Shown here: positions 7,279-15,792 of the stretch, in pieces
How the letters are laid out: the number at the start of each line of letters is the position of its first letter
How positions within the stretch are numbered: the stretch's first letter is position 1
Source: UBA4874 sp002399435
GTDB lineage: Bacteria; Bacillota; Clostridia; Caldicoprobacterales; DTU083
Direction: 5' to 3'
Assembly: GCA_036823195.1 (NCBI GenBank)
Contig: DAISGI010000001.1
Coordinates: 1-64,000, forward strand
DNA length: 64,000 nt
The notes under the pieces: generated by a model
Database searches by the model: none
The model's input: the letters and a program-made list of their open reading frames with translations, nothing else
Told to the model about the DNA's origin: nothing
Made by a program: the position numbers and the translations under genes

Positions 7279-8667
7279 TTGGCGAGTAAAATACTGCCGT
7301 TTGCCGGAGGAATCCATCCGCCGCACAGCAAGCACAGTACGGAGGACAAGAAAGTTGAGATCTGCAAAGTCCCTGATATTGTGAAGATTCCTTTGAAGCA
7401 GCATGTTGGCGCACCTTGCGTGCCATTGGTAAAACCGGGTGACAAGGTGAAATGGGGGCAGAAAATCGGCCAGCCCCAGGGCTATATCAGTGCTGCCGTA
7501 CATTCCAGTGTTTCCGGAACGGTTCAGTCCATCGAAGAAGCGGAGCAGCCGGACGGCAGCCGTGTGGAAACGGTTGTGATTCAAAATGATGGGAAGGATA
7601 CACCGGACCATTCGATCCGGCCGGGTACGCTGGAAAGTCTGAATGCAGAGGAACTGAGAAATATTGTTATGGAGGCCGGCATTGTCGGAATGGGCGGGGC
7701 TGCCTTTCCCACTCATGTGAAGCTGTCCCCGCCTCCTGAAAGGAAGATCGACACCGTCATTTTAAACGGGTCGGAGAGCGAGCCCTTCCTGACCAGTGAT
7801 GACCGGCTTATGCTGGAACATCCGGAGGATATCCTTTATGGTTGTAAGGTTATCATGAAGATCCTTGGGGTGTCCAGAGCTTTTATCGCAATTGAGGACA
7901 TTATGCCGGAAGCCATCCGGATCCTGTCTGCCAAAGCGGAAGGGGAAAAAGGCATACAGGTCGTCCGTCTTGGGACGAAATACCCACAGGGTGCAGAAAA
8001 GCAGCTGATCTATGCAATTACCGGACGTCAGGTCCCTTCCGGAGGCCTGCCGATGGATGTCGGTACCGTGGTCCAAAACGTTGGGACGGCAGCTGCCATT
8101 TCCCGTGCGGTCCGGACAGGAGAGCCGCTTACCCAAAGGATTGTAACGGTATCCGGAGGGGCGGTCCGGGAGCCGAAGAATCTGCTGGTCCGCATCGGCA
8201 CCTCCTTCCGGGATGTCATTGATTGCTGCGGAGGATGGAAGGAAAAGCCCGTCAAGATTCTTTCCGGTGGCCCGATGATGGGGGTGGCCCAGCATACGCT
8301 GGATGTACCTGTGACCAAGGGTACTTCCGGGATTGTGTTGTTTACGGAAAAGGAAGCCGCCATGCCGGAGGTGTCCAACTGCATCCGGTGCGGAAGATGC
8401 GCTTCGGTTTGCCCGATCCGTCTGATGCCTCTTTTGATCAGTGCAAATTCACTGAAAGGCAATTACGAAGAGGCGGAGAAGCTTCATGCTCTGGATTGCA
8501 TCGAATGCGGAAGCTGCTCCTTTATCTGTCCGGCGGCAAGGCCGCTTCTGCAATCCATTCAGGTGGCAAAGAAGGAAATCCTGGCCGGTCGGAAAAAAAG
8601 GGATGCATCGGTTTCCAATGATTTGTCCGAAGGGCGGACAGACAGGAATAAAAGCAACAGGACATAA
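7279..8667 (+). CDS. rnfC: Rnf complex subunit C (electron transport complex, NADH-side flavoprotein)
   Basis: A 462-residue peripheral subunit of the Rnf complex, which couples electron transfer from reduced ferredoxin to NAD+ with Na+ or H+ export. It opens LPFAGGIHPPHSK, has the GMGGAAFPTHVK nucleotide/FMN-site motif shared with NuoF, an SLBB-like middle region and two [4Fe-4S] motifs, CIRCGRCASVCP and CIECGSCSFICP. The TTG start at 7279 is chosen because AGGAGAGAGG lies 8 bases upstream and the family N-terminus begins there; the open frame upstream is leader. The usual NGAECEP motif reads NGSESEP. It is first in rnfCDGEAB. Confidence 0.95.
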   Translation: MASKILPFAGGIHPPHSKHSTEDKKVEICKVPDIVKIPLKQHVGAPCVPLVKPGDKVKWGQKIGQPQGYISAAVHSSVSGTVQSIEEAEQPDGSRVETVVIQNDGKDTPDHSIRPGTLESLNAEELRNIVMEAGIVGMGGAAFPTHVKLSPPPERKIDTVILNGSESEPFLTSDDRLMLEHPEDILYGCKVIMKILGVSRAFIAIEDIMPEAIRILSAKAEGEKGIQVVRLGTKYPQGAEKQLIYAITGRQVPSGGLPMDVGTVVQNVGTAAAISRAVRTGEPLTQRIVTVSGGAVREPKNLLVRIGTSFRDVIDCCGGWKEKPVKILSGGPMMGVAQHTLDVPVTKGTSGIVLFTEKEAAMPEVSNCIRCGRCASVCPIRLMPLLISANSLKGNYEEAEKLHALDCIECGSCSFICPAARPLLQSIQVAKKEILAGRKKRDASVSNDLSEGRTDRNKSNRT

Positions 8668-8755
8668 AAAAAGAAGGTAGAGAAAAATCAACAGTAAAAA
8701 TGAAAAAAGATTAACAAAGAACAAGAAGCAAGGATAAAAGAAAGGAGGTTTGGGT

Positions 8756-9709
8756 ATGGATTATTTTACGGTTTCTCCCGCTCCTCATATCCGAACGCAG
8801 GAATCCGCTTCCAGAATTATGCTGGATGTCGTCATCGCATTGATCCCTGCCGGGATTGTTTCCATATTTGTTAACGGGGTAGGAGTCCTTTGGACCATAC
8901 TGATCAGCATAGTCACTGCCGTGCTGACAGAATATCTTATTCAAAAGTTTATGAAAAAGCCGGTAACCATCAACGATTTCAGCGCGGTGGTCACCGGAAT
9001 ACTGATGGCCTATAACCTTCCTCCAGGTGCACCCTGGTGGCTGGCGGTTATCGGTTCCTTCCTCGCGATTGCGCTGGTCAAGCAGTTGTTTGGGGGGCTG
9101 GGACACAATTTCATGAATCCGGCGCTGGCTGCCCGCGCGATTCTGCTTGCCGCATGGCCGGTACGAATGACAACGTGGGTGCTGCCGGATGCCGTTACTT
9201 CCGCGACCAGTTCCGCCACACCCCTGGCCATGATGGAAGGGACGTGGGCTTCCGCATCAAAGCTACCCAGTTTTCTGGACGTATTTCTCGGGAATATCGG
9301 AGGGTCCATCGGTGAAACATCTTCCGTGGCTCTGCTGATCGGTGCGGCGTATCTTCTTGTGCGGAAGGTCATCAGCTGGCGGATTCCTGTGACATATATC
9401 GCCACCACATTTATTCTGACCGTTTTGCTGGGAGGGCACGGTCTGTATGGCGCGTTTTACCAGATTTTTCTCGGAGGTCTGATACTGGGAGCCTTTTATA
9501 TGGCGACGGACTATTCCAGCTCTCCGATTACCCCAAAAGGTCAGATCATTATGGGAATTGGCTGTGGCATCCTGACTGCCGTCATCCGGATTTACGGAGG
9601 GTATCCGGAAGGAGTCAGCTATTCCATTCTGTTGATGAACGTTGTCACGCCATTGATTGATAAATATACCATGCCAAAAATATATGGGGAGGGAAAAGCT
9701 CATGCCTGA
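8756..9709 (+). CDS. rnfD: Rnf complex subunit D
   Basis: A 317-residue membrane subunit with about nine helices. The FMN attachment motif is SATPLA (153-158), whose Thr carries covalently bound FMN in this family. The conserved GLGHNFMNPALAARA stretch is present just before it. The ATG at 8756 is used because AAAGGAGG ends 7 bases before it; a TTG two codons earlier sits too close to that site. The last 8 bases overlap rnfG. With RnfA and RnfE it forms the ion-conducting membrane core. Confidence 0.95.
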   Translation: MDYFTVSPAPHIRTQESASRIMLDVVIALIPAGIVSIFVNGVGVLWTILISIVTAVLTEYLIQKFMKKPVTINDFSAVVTGILMAYNLPPGAPWWLAVIGSFLAIALVKQLFGGLGHNFMNPALAARAILLAAWPVRMTTWVLPDAVTSATSSATPLAMMEGTWASASKLPSFLDVFLGNIGGSIGETSSVALLIGAAYLLVRKVISWRIPVTYIATTFILTVLLGGHGLYGAFYQIFLGGLILGAFYMATDYSSSPITPKGQIIMGIGCGILTAVIRIYGGYPEGVSYSILLMNVVTPLIDKYTMPKIYGEGKAHA

Positions 9710-10253
9710 AACGGTTCGGATTGGATTGAAACTTTTCTTGATTACCGCAATTGCAACGCTTGCCCTGGCATGGACGCATATGATTACCGATGTGCCAATT
9801 CGGGCACAGGTGGAAAAGGCGGCGACAGAAGCCAGACAGGCCGTATTGCCGGACGCCGGGGAATTTCAGCAGATGAAGGTATCATCATCCGGACAATATC
9901 CGTCTATACTGGAAGCCTACAAGGGCCTGGACGGAAGCCAGACCGTGGGTTATACGTTCAAACTGAGCGGAAAGGGCTATGGCGGAGACCTGGAAATCAT
10001 TGCGGGAATCCGTACGAATGGCAAACTGGCAGGGATCCGTATCCTTCAGAATTCCGAAACTCCCGGGCTGGGAGCAGAATCCCAGAAGCCTGAATTCTAT
10101 GAACAATACAGTGGAAAGTCTGCTTCCAAACCATTGGAGAATGAGGACATTTCTGCAATTACAGGGGCTACGGTAACGACCCATGCCGTTACCAATACGG
10201 TGAACACTGCCATCAAATATTTCAATACGGAACTGGGAGGTGGGAAGCAGTGA
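9702..10253 (+). CDS. rnfG: Rnf complex subunit G
   Basis: A 183-residue protein with one N-terminal membrane anchor (about residues 8-27) and an FMN-binding domain outside the membrane. The flavinylation motif is TGATVT (154-159) in DISAITGATVTTHAV. The ETPGLGAE motif of the FMN-binding domain is present. The start lies inside rnfD with GGGGAGGG as binding site, and the stop overlaps rnfE by four bases. Covalent FMN attachment would need an ApbE flavin transferase, which is not encoded in this window. Confidence 0.95.
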   Translation: MPETVRIGLKLFLITAIATLALAWTHMITDVPIRAQVEKAATEARQAVLPDAGEFQQMKVSSSGQYPSILEAYKGLDGSQTVGYTFKLSGKGYGGDLEIIAGIRTNGKLAGIRILQNSETPGLGAESQKPEFYEQYSGKSASKPLENEDISAITGATVTTHAVTNTVNTAIKYFNTELGGGKQ

Positions 10254-10864
10254 AAATCAAGGATATTCTGTATAACGGGATAATAAAGGAAAATCCGACC
10301 TTTCGCCTTGTGCTGGGGATGTGTCCGACCCTTGCCCTGACGACTTCTGCGATCAATGGAGTGGGAATGGGTCTGGCGGTTGTATTTGTCTTGGCATTTT
10401 CCAACCTTTTTATTTCCCTGCTCCGGAATTTTATTTCCGATAAAATACGCATTCCGGCATTTGTTGTAATCATTGCAGCATTCGTCACCATTGTCGAAAT
10501 GCTGATGCATGCGTTTGTACCGGAAATATATGACGCAATGGGGTTGTATCTTCCCTTGATCGTCGTCAATTGCATTATTCTCGCCCGGGCAGAAGCTTTT
10601 GCCTTCAAGAACCCGCCGCTTCAGTCCTTTGCGGATGGAATCGGCATGGGCCTTGGTTTTACCCTCTCCCTGACCCTTTTGGGATGTATCCGGGAATTCA
10701 TCGGTGCGGGGTCCATATTTGGGATCCCATTGCTGCCCGCAGCATATGAGCCGGCTATTATCATGATTCTGCCGCCCGGCGCGTTTTTTACACTGGGACT
10801 TTTGCTTGCCTTTTTCAATAAAATAAGCGAAAGAAAAAAGAAGAAACAGCCGGTAACCGCATAA
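10250..10864 (+). CDS. rnfE: Rnf complex subunit E
   Basis: A 204-residue membrane protein with six helices. The family core motifs LGMCPTLALTTSAINGVGMG and YLPLIVVNCIILARAEAFA are visible; the conserved Cys residues in the first and fourth of these segments are thought to hold an intramembrane [2Fe-2S] cluster together with RnfA. The GTG start overlaps the rnfG stop (GTGA) with GGAGGTGGGAAG upstream. It is homologous to RnfA, with which it forms an inverted pseudo-symmetric pair. Confidence 0.95.
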   Translation: MKIKDILYNGIIKENPTFRLVLGMCPTLALTTSAINGVGMGLAVVFVLAFSNLFISLLRNFISDKIRIPAFVVIIAAFVTIVEMLMHAFVPEIYDAMGLYLPLIVVNCIILARAEAFAFKNPPLQSFADGIGMGLGFTLSLTLLGCIREFIGAGSIFGIPLLPAAYEPAIIMILPPGAFFTLGLLLAFFNKISERKKKKQPVTA

Positions 10865-10882
10865 AGAAAGGGGGATTTGACC

Positions 10883-11470
10883 GTGGGATATGCAAACCAA
10901 ATATTTATGATTGTATTAAGTTCGATTCTTGTCAATAACTTTACTATGTCAAAGTTTCTGGGCATCTGTCCATTTCTTGGCGTGTCCAAAAGAGTGCCAA
11001 CAGCAGTGGGCATGGGGATGGCAGTAACCTTCGTCATTGCTCTGTCCTCCCTGTTCACCTATCTGGCACAGTATTTTATTCTGGTACCCCTGCATATGGA
11101 GTATATGCAGACCCTTGCCTTTATTTTGATCATTGCGGCATTGGTTCAGTTCGTGGAAATGGTGCTGAAAAAGTCCAGCCCGTCCCTGTATCAGGCGCTG
11201 GGCGTTTATCTTCCCCTGATTACCACGAACTGCGCGGTATTGGGCGTGGCCATCATGAACATTGAGGAACATTATGACCTGCTTCAGTCCCTGGTGAATG
11301 GGATTGGCGGAGCTCTGGGATTTACCCTGTCCATTGTTCTTTTTGCGGGAATCCGGGAGAGGCTGGAGCTGTCGGATATTCCAAAGCCGTTTCGCGGCTT
11401 TTCGATTGCCATGATCACCGCTGGTCTGATGTCTGTGGCTTTTCTGGGATTTCAGGGATTGATAAAATAA
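10883..11470 (+). CDS. rnfA: Rnf complex subunit A
   Basis: A 195-residue membrane subunit with six helices, opening MGYANQIFMIVLSSILVNNF and carrying KFLGICPFLGVS and YLPLITTNCAVLGVA. The Cys in these two segments are the counterparts of those in RnfE and are proposed ligands of the shared [2Fe-2S] centre. A GTG at 10883 fits best behind AAAGGGGGAT; a TTG at 10877 is too close to that site. It lies 18 bases after rnfE and 13 bases before rnfB. Confidence 0.94.
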   Translation: MGYANQIFMIVLSSILVNNFTMSKFLGICPFLGVSKRVPTAVGMGMAVTFVIALSSLFTYLAQYFILVPLHMEYMQTLAFILIIAALVQFVEMVLKKSSPSLYQALGVYLPLITTNCAVLGVAIMNIEEHYDLLQSLVNGIGGALGFTLSIVLFAGIRERLELSDIPKPFRGFSIAMITAGLMSVAFLGFQGLIK

Positions 11471-11483
11471 GGGGGAATTTTTG

Positions 11484-12282
11484 ATGTGGGAACAATTATT
11501 GCTCCCGGTACTGAGTCTGAGTGGCTTGAGCTTTATTTTTGGAGCGGGATTGGACCTGGCCTCCAAAAAATTTGCCGTGCCGAAGGATGAAAATGTGGAC
11601 AGGATCCGTGAGGTGCTGCCCGGAGCAAACTGCGGCGGATGCGGACAGGCAGGCTGTGATGCTTTTGCGGAGGCTGTGGCGGCCGGAAAGGCACCGGTAA
11701 ACGGTTGTCCGGTAGGCGGTGCACCTGTTGCGGAAAAAGTAGCGGCAATCATGGGTGTGGAAGCGGAGACAGAAGAGCGAAAGGTCGCCCGGGTGTTGTG
11801 TCAGGGCGACTGCGACCAGACATCCCGCCGATTTGAATACAAAGGAATTAGCAGCATGTATGACAGCTGACGGACAAAGAGGCTGCAAATATGGATGCCT
11901 GGGGTTTGGTACCTGTCAGCGGGTCTGTCCCTTTGATGCCATTCATGTGAATGAAAAGGGGCTCGCAGCGGTTGACCGGGACCAATGTACCGGCTGCGGA
12001 AAATGTATCGCTGCATGCCCCAGGAATATCATAGAGCTGATCCCTGCCTCCAGTACCGTACAGGTGGCGTGCCATTCCCGGGACAACGGCAGGGAGGTCC
12101 GGGCAAACTGCAAAATCGGTTGTATAGGATGCCGGATCTGTGAAAAGGTCTGTCCTTCGGATGCCATCGTTTTCGAGAACAATCTGGCAAAAGTTGATTA
12201 TCAGAAATGCACTGAATGCATGAAGTGTGCGGAGAAATGCCCGACCGGAGCAATCGCTGTCACACCTGTGCTGGTTCATTGA
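11484..12282 (+). pseudogene. rnfB: Rnf complex subunit B, interrupted by a frameshift
   Basis: RnfB is the ferredoxin-accepting iron-sulfur subunit. The first part (11484-11870) encodes the membrane anchor, the CGGCGQAGCDAF cluster motif and a CQGDC segment, then stops out of register. The rest is in the +1 frame from about 11851: GCKYGCLGFGTCQRVCP, CTGCGKCIAACP, CIGCRICEKVCP and CTECMKCAEKCP, ending at 12282. The joint lies after EYKGI (base 11849). Compared from memory with clostridial RnfB, where Y-x-G-x-x-D-C-x-A-A is usual, about 11 bases encoding the x-D-C-x part appear to be missing. Either this copy is mutated or the assembly has an error; the rest of the operon is intact. Confidence 0.85.
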
Positions 12283-12345
12283 TCCCGGTTCAGATCGAAA
12301 ATGCCGGCACAGGGTCTTTCACTGACTTATTCAACAACAGGTAAG

Positions 12346-12377
12346 AAAAGCCCGCATTTCACGGGCTTTTATTTTTT
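12346..12377 (+). terminator. Rho-independent terminator of the rnf operon
   Basis: AAAAGCCCG (12346-12354) pairs with CGGGCTTTT (12362-12370) around a 7-base loop, followed by ATTTTTT. Confidence 0.88.
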
Positions 12378-12393
12378 ACAGGGGAGCGGAGCT

Positions 12394-13809
12394 ATGCCAC
12401 TGCACATCACAGAAAAGCATATCCCGGAGATTTCCGGAAAGGGATCCTGCGGGGAAACCACCGGTTATTTCTATAAATCGGATTCTGCCAAAGCTTTACC
12501 CTGTCTGCAGAAGGACTGGAAGGGTAAATTCCAGATGATTTATCTGGATCCGCCATTTTTTACGAAACAGAATTTTTCGTTTGATCAGAAGATAGGAAGA
12601 GAAGGGTGGAGCGGCAACAGGAAATACCAAATCTCCCTTCCTGCTTATTCCGACCAGTGGGAAAGCCGGGAAAGCTTTCTTGATATGCTGCGGCAGGTTT
12701 TAAACTGCAGTTATGAATTGCTGAAACCGGAAGGCTCCATTTTTTTGCACCTGGATTACCGATTTGACTCCTACGCCAGGATTTTGATGGATGAGATCTT
12801 CGGAGAGGAAAATATGCTGAATGAGATTATATGGGCATATCACAGCGGCGGCCGTGCCAGAAAGCATTTCAGCCGAAAGCACGATACCATTCTGTTTTAC
12901 CGGAAATCCGACCTGCATTATTTTGATATGGAAGCAGTGGGCAGGCCAAGAGGAACGGAAAAGCGAAACAATATGAAACGGGAGACCGGGGAGGACGGCC
13001 GTGTCTTTTGGTCGGTTCACAGCAACGGCAAAGAGTATCGCTATTATGAAGACTCCCTGGTATATCCCAGTGATGTCTGGGGGGATATCTCCCATTTGCA
13101 GCAAAGGGATCCGGAACGAACCGGATATGCCACCCAAAAACCGGAAGCCTTACTGGAAAGGATGATCCGATCCACCACCCGGCCGGGGGATTGGGTAGGG
13201 GATTTCTTTGCCGGATCCGGCACCACTCTTGCAGTTGCCCAAAAAAACGGAAGAAGATGGGTCGGCATGGACAGCAGTGACTTTTCCCTGATTGTCAGCC
13301 GAAAAAGGCTGCTTCAGGCAGCGCGGCAATCCGGCGGATGTATTTCCATAAGTGATCCGGAGATGAAACCTGTGGAACAGGGAGAAAGCGGTGCGGAGGT
13401 GCAAATGTCCTGTCAGGGAGACAAAAGGATTTCATTGCAGCTGATGAATTATCCGTGCAGACGATTGGCAGGAAGTTCAGATTTTCTGGATTGCATTGAT
13501 TATTGGTCGGCAGGTATATTCCGGGACGGGACATTTATTTCCGGGCAATATTCTTTCCGAACCTCAAAAAATCCGGATCTGTCGCCGACATTGGTTCTTC
13601 CGGAAGATAAAGCCTTTGAGCAGGGAACCGCGGTAGAACAAGATCTGTCGCCGACATTGGTTCTTCCGGGAGCCGGGGAGGAGAAAGGAACGGATTTGAA
13701 GGGCGGAAGGATTGCGGTTCACGTCATTGATATTTATGGGAAGCAGTCTTTGATTTTATTACGGGATACCATACCGAAAAATTTTGCAGGGAACCGGTTT
13801 TTACGATAG
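12394..13809 (+). CDS. Beta-class N6-adenine/N4-cytosine DNA methyltransferase, orphan
   Basis: A 471-residue protein whose catalytic motif IV, DPPF (52-55, in MIYLDPPFF), precedes the AdoMet motif I, FAGSGTT (272-278). That order defines the beta class. The segment GYATQKPEALLERMI just before motif I is typical of the type III Mod/CcrM-like branch. Residues about 150-240 probably recognise the target. About 170 residues beyond the catalytic core are unassigned and contain DLSPTLVLP twice, 22 codons apart. The ATG at 12394 follows GGGGAGCGGAG. No restriction subunit is adjacent. It sits between rnf and methylthioadenosine salvage genes, so it may be a solitary methylase acting in regulation or a variable-locus remnant. 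Confidence 0.85.
   Translation: MPLHITEKHIPEISGKGSCGETTGYFYKSDSAKALPCLQKDWKGKFQMIYLDPPFFTKQNFSFDQKIGREGWSGNRKYQISLPAYSDQWESRESFLDMLRQVLNCSYELLKPEGSIFLHLDYRFDSYARILMDEIFGEENMLNEIIWAYHSGGRARKHFSRKHDTILFYRKSDLHYFDMEAVGRPRGTEKRNNMKRETGEDGRVFWSVHSNGKEYRYYEDSLVYPSDVWGDISHLQQRDPERTGYATQKPEALLERMIRSTTRPGDWVGDFFAGSGTTLAVAQKNGRRWVGMDSSDFSLIVSRKRLLQAARQSGGCISISDPEMKPVEQGESGAEVQMSCQGDKRISLQLMNYPCRRLAGSSDFLDCIDYWSAGIFRDGTFISGQYSFRTSKNPDLSPTLVLPEDKAFEQGTAVEQDLSPTLVLPGAGEEKGTDLKGGRIAVHVIDIYGKQSLILLRDTIPKNFAGNRFLR
13576..13669 (+). repeat. 28-base direct repeat inside the methyltransferase gene
   Basis: Bases 13576-13603 and 13642-13669 are identical over 28 bases. The period is 66 bases, in frame, so the peptide DLSPTLVLP occurs twice. 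The identity extends to every third-codon position, which points to a recent duplication. Confidence 0.9.
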
Positions 13810-13870
13810 AATGAAGTATATAAAAAGCGGCATAACCGCTCAGCTTGGACATACAAAAGGGGAGTGGAAA

Positions 13871-14659
13871 ATGAATCAAAAAGCAGATGTGGGAGTGATC
13901 GGAGGATCCGGCCTTTATTCCTTACTGGATCCTGCGGAGGAAGTTCTGGTTCCGACGCCCTACGGCGCACCCAGTGACAGGATTGCCCTGGGTCAGGTGG
14001 GGGACAAAACTGTCGCCTTTTTACCCAGACATGGAAAGGATCATCAATATCCGCCTCATAAGGTCAATTATCGCGCCAATCTTTATGCCATGAAGAAACT
14101 TGGCGTCCGGCAGGTCATCGCCACAACGGCGGCAGGAAGTCTTCAACCGGATATCAGGCCAGGGGATTTTGTTGTCTGTGATCAGTTCGTGGATCGAACC
14201 TCTGGGCGGCAGGATACCTTTTTTGAGGGACCGGAGGTCGTTCATACCAGCATGGCCTATCCCTATTGTCCGGGATTAAGAAAGCTTGCCATTGAGATTG
14301 CAGAAAGCAAAGGACTTACCATACATAAAAGAGGGACGGTCGTGGTCATTCAGGGCCCCAGATTCTCCACAAAGGCGGAAAGCCGCTGGTTCAGCAGCAT
14401 GGGTTGGGAGGTTGTCAGCATGACACAGTATCCGGAGGCAGCATTGGCCAGGGAGCTGGGACTCTGTTATGTAAATATTTCCCTGATTACGGATTATGAC
14501 GCCGGCCTGGAAGGAAGGGACGATATCAAACCGGTTACAAGCGACGAAGTGCTGCGGGTCTTTAAAGAAAACACGGACAGGGTAAAGGATCTGATCCTGG
14601 CCATGGTCACCCGGCTGGATACGGAATTCCGCTGCACATGTGGAGGGAATGGACAGTGA
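13871..14659 (+). CDS. mtnP: S-methyl-5'-thioadenosine phosphorylase
   Basis: A 262-residue enzyme of the nucleoside phosphorylase family 2, cleaving methylthioadenosine (a by-product of polyamine and related AdoMet reactions) to adenine and methylthioribose 1-phosphate. Visible motifs are GVIGGSGLY at the N-terminus (phosphate site), ATTAAGSLQPDIRPGDFV, QGPRFSTKAE, and SMTQYPEAALARE at the nucleoside-binding site. The ATG at 13871 follows AAGGGGAGTGG. Its stop overlaps the mtnA start (GTGA), which supports methylthioadenosine over other purine nucleosides as substrate; a methylthioinosine phosphorylase cannot be excluded. Confidence 0.9.
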   Translation: MNQKADVGVIGGSGLYSLLDPAEEVLVPTPYGAPSDRIALGQVGDKTVAFLPRHGKDHQYPPHKVNYRANLYAMKKLGVRQVIATTAAGSLQPDIRPGDFVVCDQFVDRTSGRQDTFFEGPEVVHTSMAYPYCPGLRKLAIEIAESKGLTIHKRGTVVVIQGPRFSTKAESRWFSSMGWEVVSMTQYPEAALARELGLCYVNISLITDYDAGLEGRDDIKPVTSDEVLRVFKENTDRVKDLILAMVTRLDTEFRCTCGGNGQ

Positions 14660-15708
14660 AGACATTGGAATGGAAAGGAAACCATCTGGATTTGCTGGAT
14701 CAGACCCGATTGCCTCTTCATACAGAGATCATTTCGTGTACCACCTGTAAGGAAGTGGCAGAAGCGATAAAGCGAATGAAAGTCCGGGGTGCTCCTGCAA
14801 TCGGTGTGACAGCTGCTTACGGTATGGTACTGGCGGCAGACGGGGCAACAGGCGTGGAGAAAGAGCCCTTCTTTCAGCATCTGTATCGGTCAGCAGATGA
14901 ATTGAAAAGTACGCGGCCCACTGCGGTGAACCTGTCCTGGGCTGTGGACCGCATGTTAAAACTGGCGGAAGATCATCGGGAGGAATCCGTTTTGAACCTT
15001 CAAAGGATTTTGGAACGGGAAGCGGATCGTATGGCGGAGGAAGATGTCCGGGTCAATCGGAAAATCGGCGAAAATGGGCAGGCTCTCCTTTCCGATGGAG
15101 AAGTGGTGCTCACTCACTGCAATGCCGGCGCACTGGCTACCGTGGATTACGGGACGGCTTTGGGGGTCATCCGCGCAGCCTGTGAACACGGGAAAGGGGT
15201 ATCGGTATATGCAGATGAGACAAGGCCGTATCTGCAGGGTGCAAGATTAACTGCCTGGGAGCTGATGCAGTCCCATATTCCGGTTACTCTGATTACCGAT
15301 AATATGGCAGGATATTTTATGAAAAAGGGGACAATCGACTGCGTTGTCACAGGCGCGGATCGGATTGCTTCAAATGGGGATACCGCCAATAAGATAGGCA
15401 CTTATAGCGTGGCGGTTCTGGCTAAGGAAAACAACATTCCGTTTTACGTGGCAGCGCCGATTTCCACCATCGATTTTTCCATTGCATCCGGCGACGAAAT
15501 CCCAATAGAAGAGAGAGAGGAATCGGAGGTAACCATGATTGGCGAAACCAGGATTGCCCCTGAGGGCGTAAAAGCTGCGAATCCGGCATTCGATATCACT
15601 CCTGCTTCTTATATCACCGCTGTTTTTACCGAAAAAGAAGTGATCTTTCCGCCATTTTTGGAAAACCTGAAAAAGTTGAAGCATTCCATTCCTGGCAAAA
15701 GGATGTAA
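14656..15708 (+). CDS. mtnA: Methylthioribose-1-phosphate isomerase
   Basis: A 350-residue member of the eIF2B-like aldose-ketose isomerase family, converting methylthioribose 1-phosphate to methylthioribulose 1-phosphate. The motif MKVRGAPAIGVTAAYGM near the N-terminus, the catalytic Cys in LTHCNAGALAT and the catalytic Asp in VTGADRIASNGDTANKIGTY are present. The GTG start overlaps mtnP and has GGAGGG 8 bases upstream. The later salvage genes mtnB, mtnC, mtnD, mtnE or mtnK are not nearby, so the product may feed a shunt through an aldolase encoded elsewhere. Confidence 0.95.
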   Translation: MKTLEWKGNHLDLLDQTRLPLHTEIISCTTCKEVAEAIKRMKVRGAPAIGVTAAYGMVLAADGATGVEKEPFFQHLYRSADELKSTRPTAVNLSWAVDRMLKLAEDHREESVLNLQRILEREADRMAEEDVRVNRKIGENGQALLSDGEVVLTHCNAGALATVDYGTALGVIRAACEHGKGVSVYADETRPYLQGARLTAWELMQSHIPVTLITDNMAGYFMKKGTIDCVVTGADRIASNGDTANKIGTYSVAVLAKENNIPFYVAAPISTIDFSIASGDEIPIEEREESEVTMIGETRIAPEGVKAANPAFDITPASYITAVFTEKEVIFPPFLENLKKLKHSIPGKRM

Positions 15709-15792
15709 TATGGTATAAGGTGCCAATCAATCAATAAATTGCATTCATAAAATAAAAGGCGCGTGTCAAAATAGAGACAAGGAGGCGATGGA

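Noticed and set aside
13576..13669. Possible CRISPR-like repeat-spacer unit
   Set aside because: Only two copies, in frame inside a coding region, with no cas genes.
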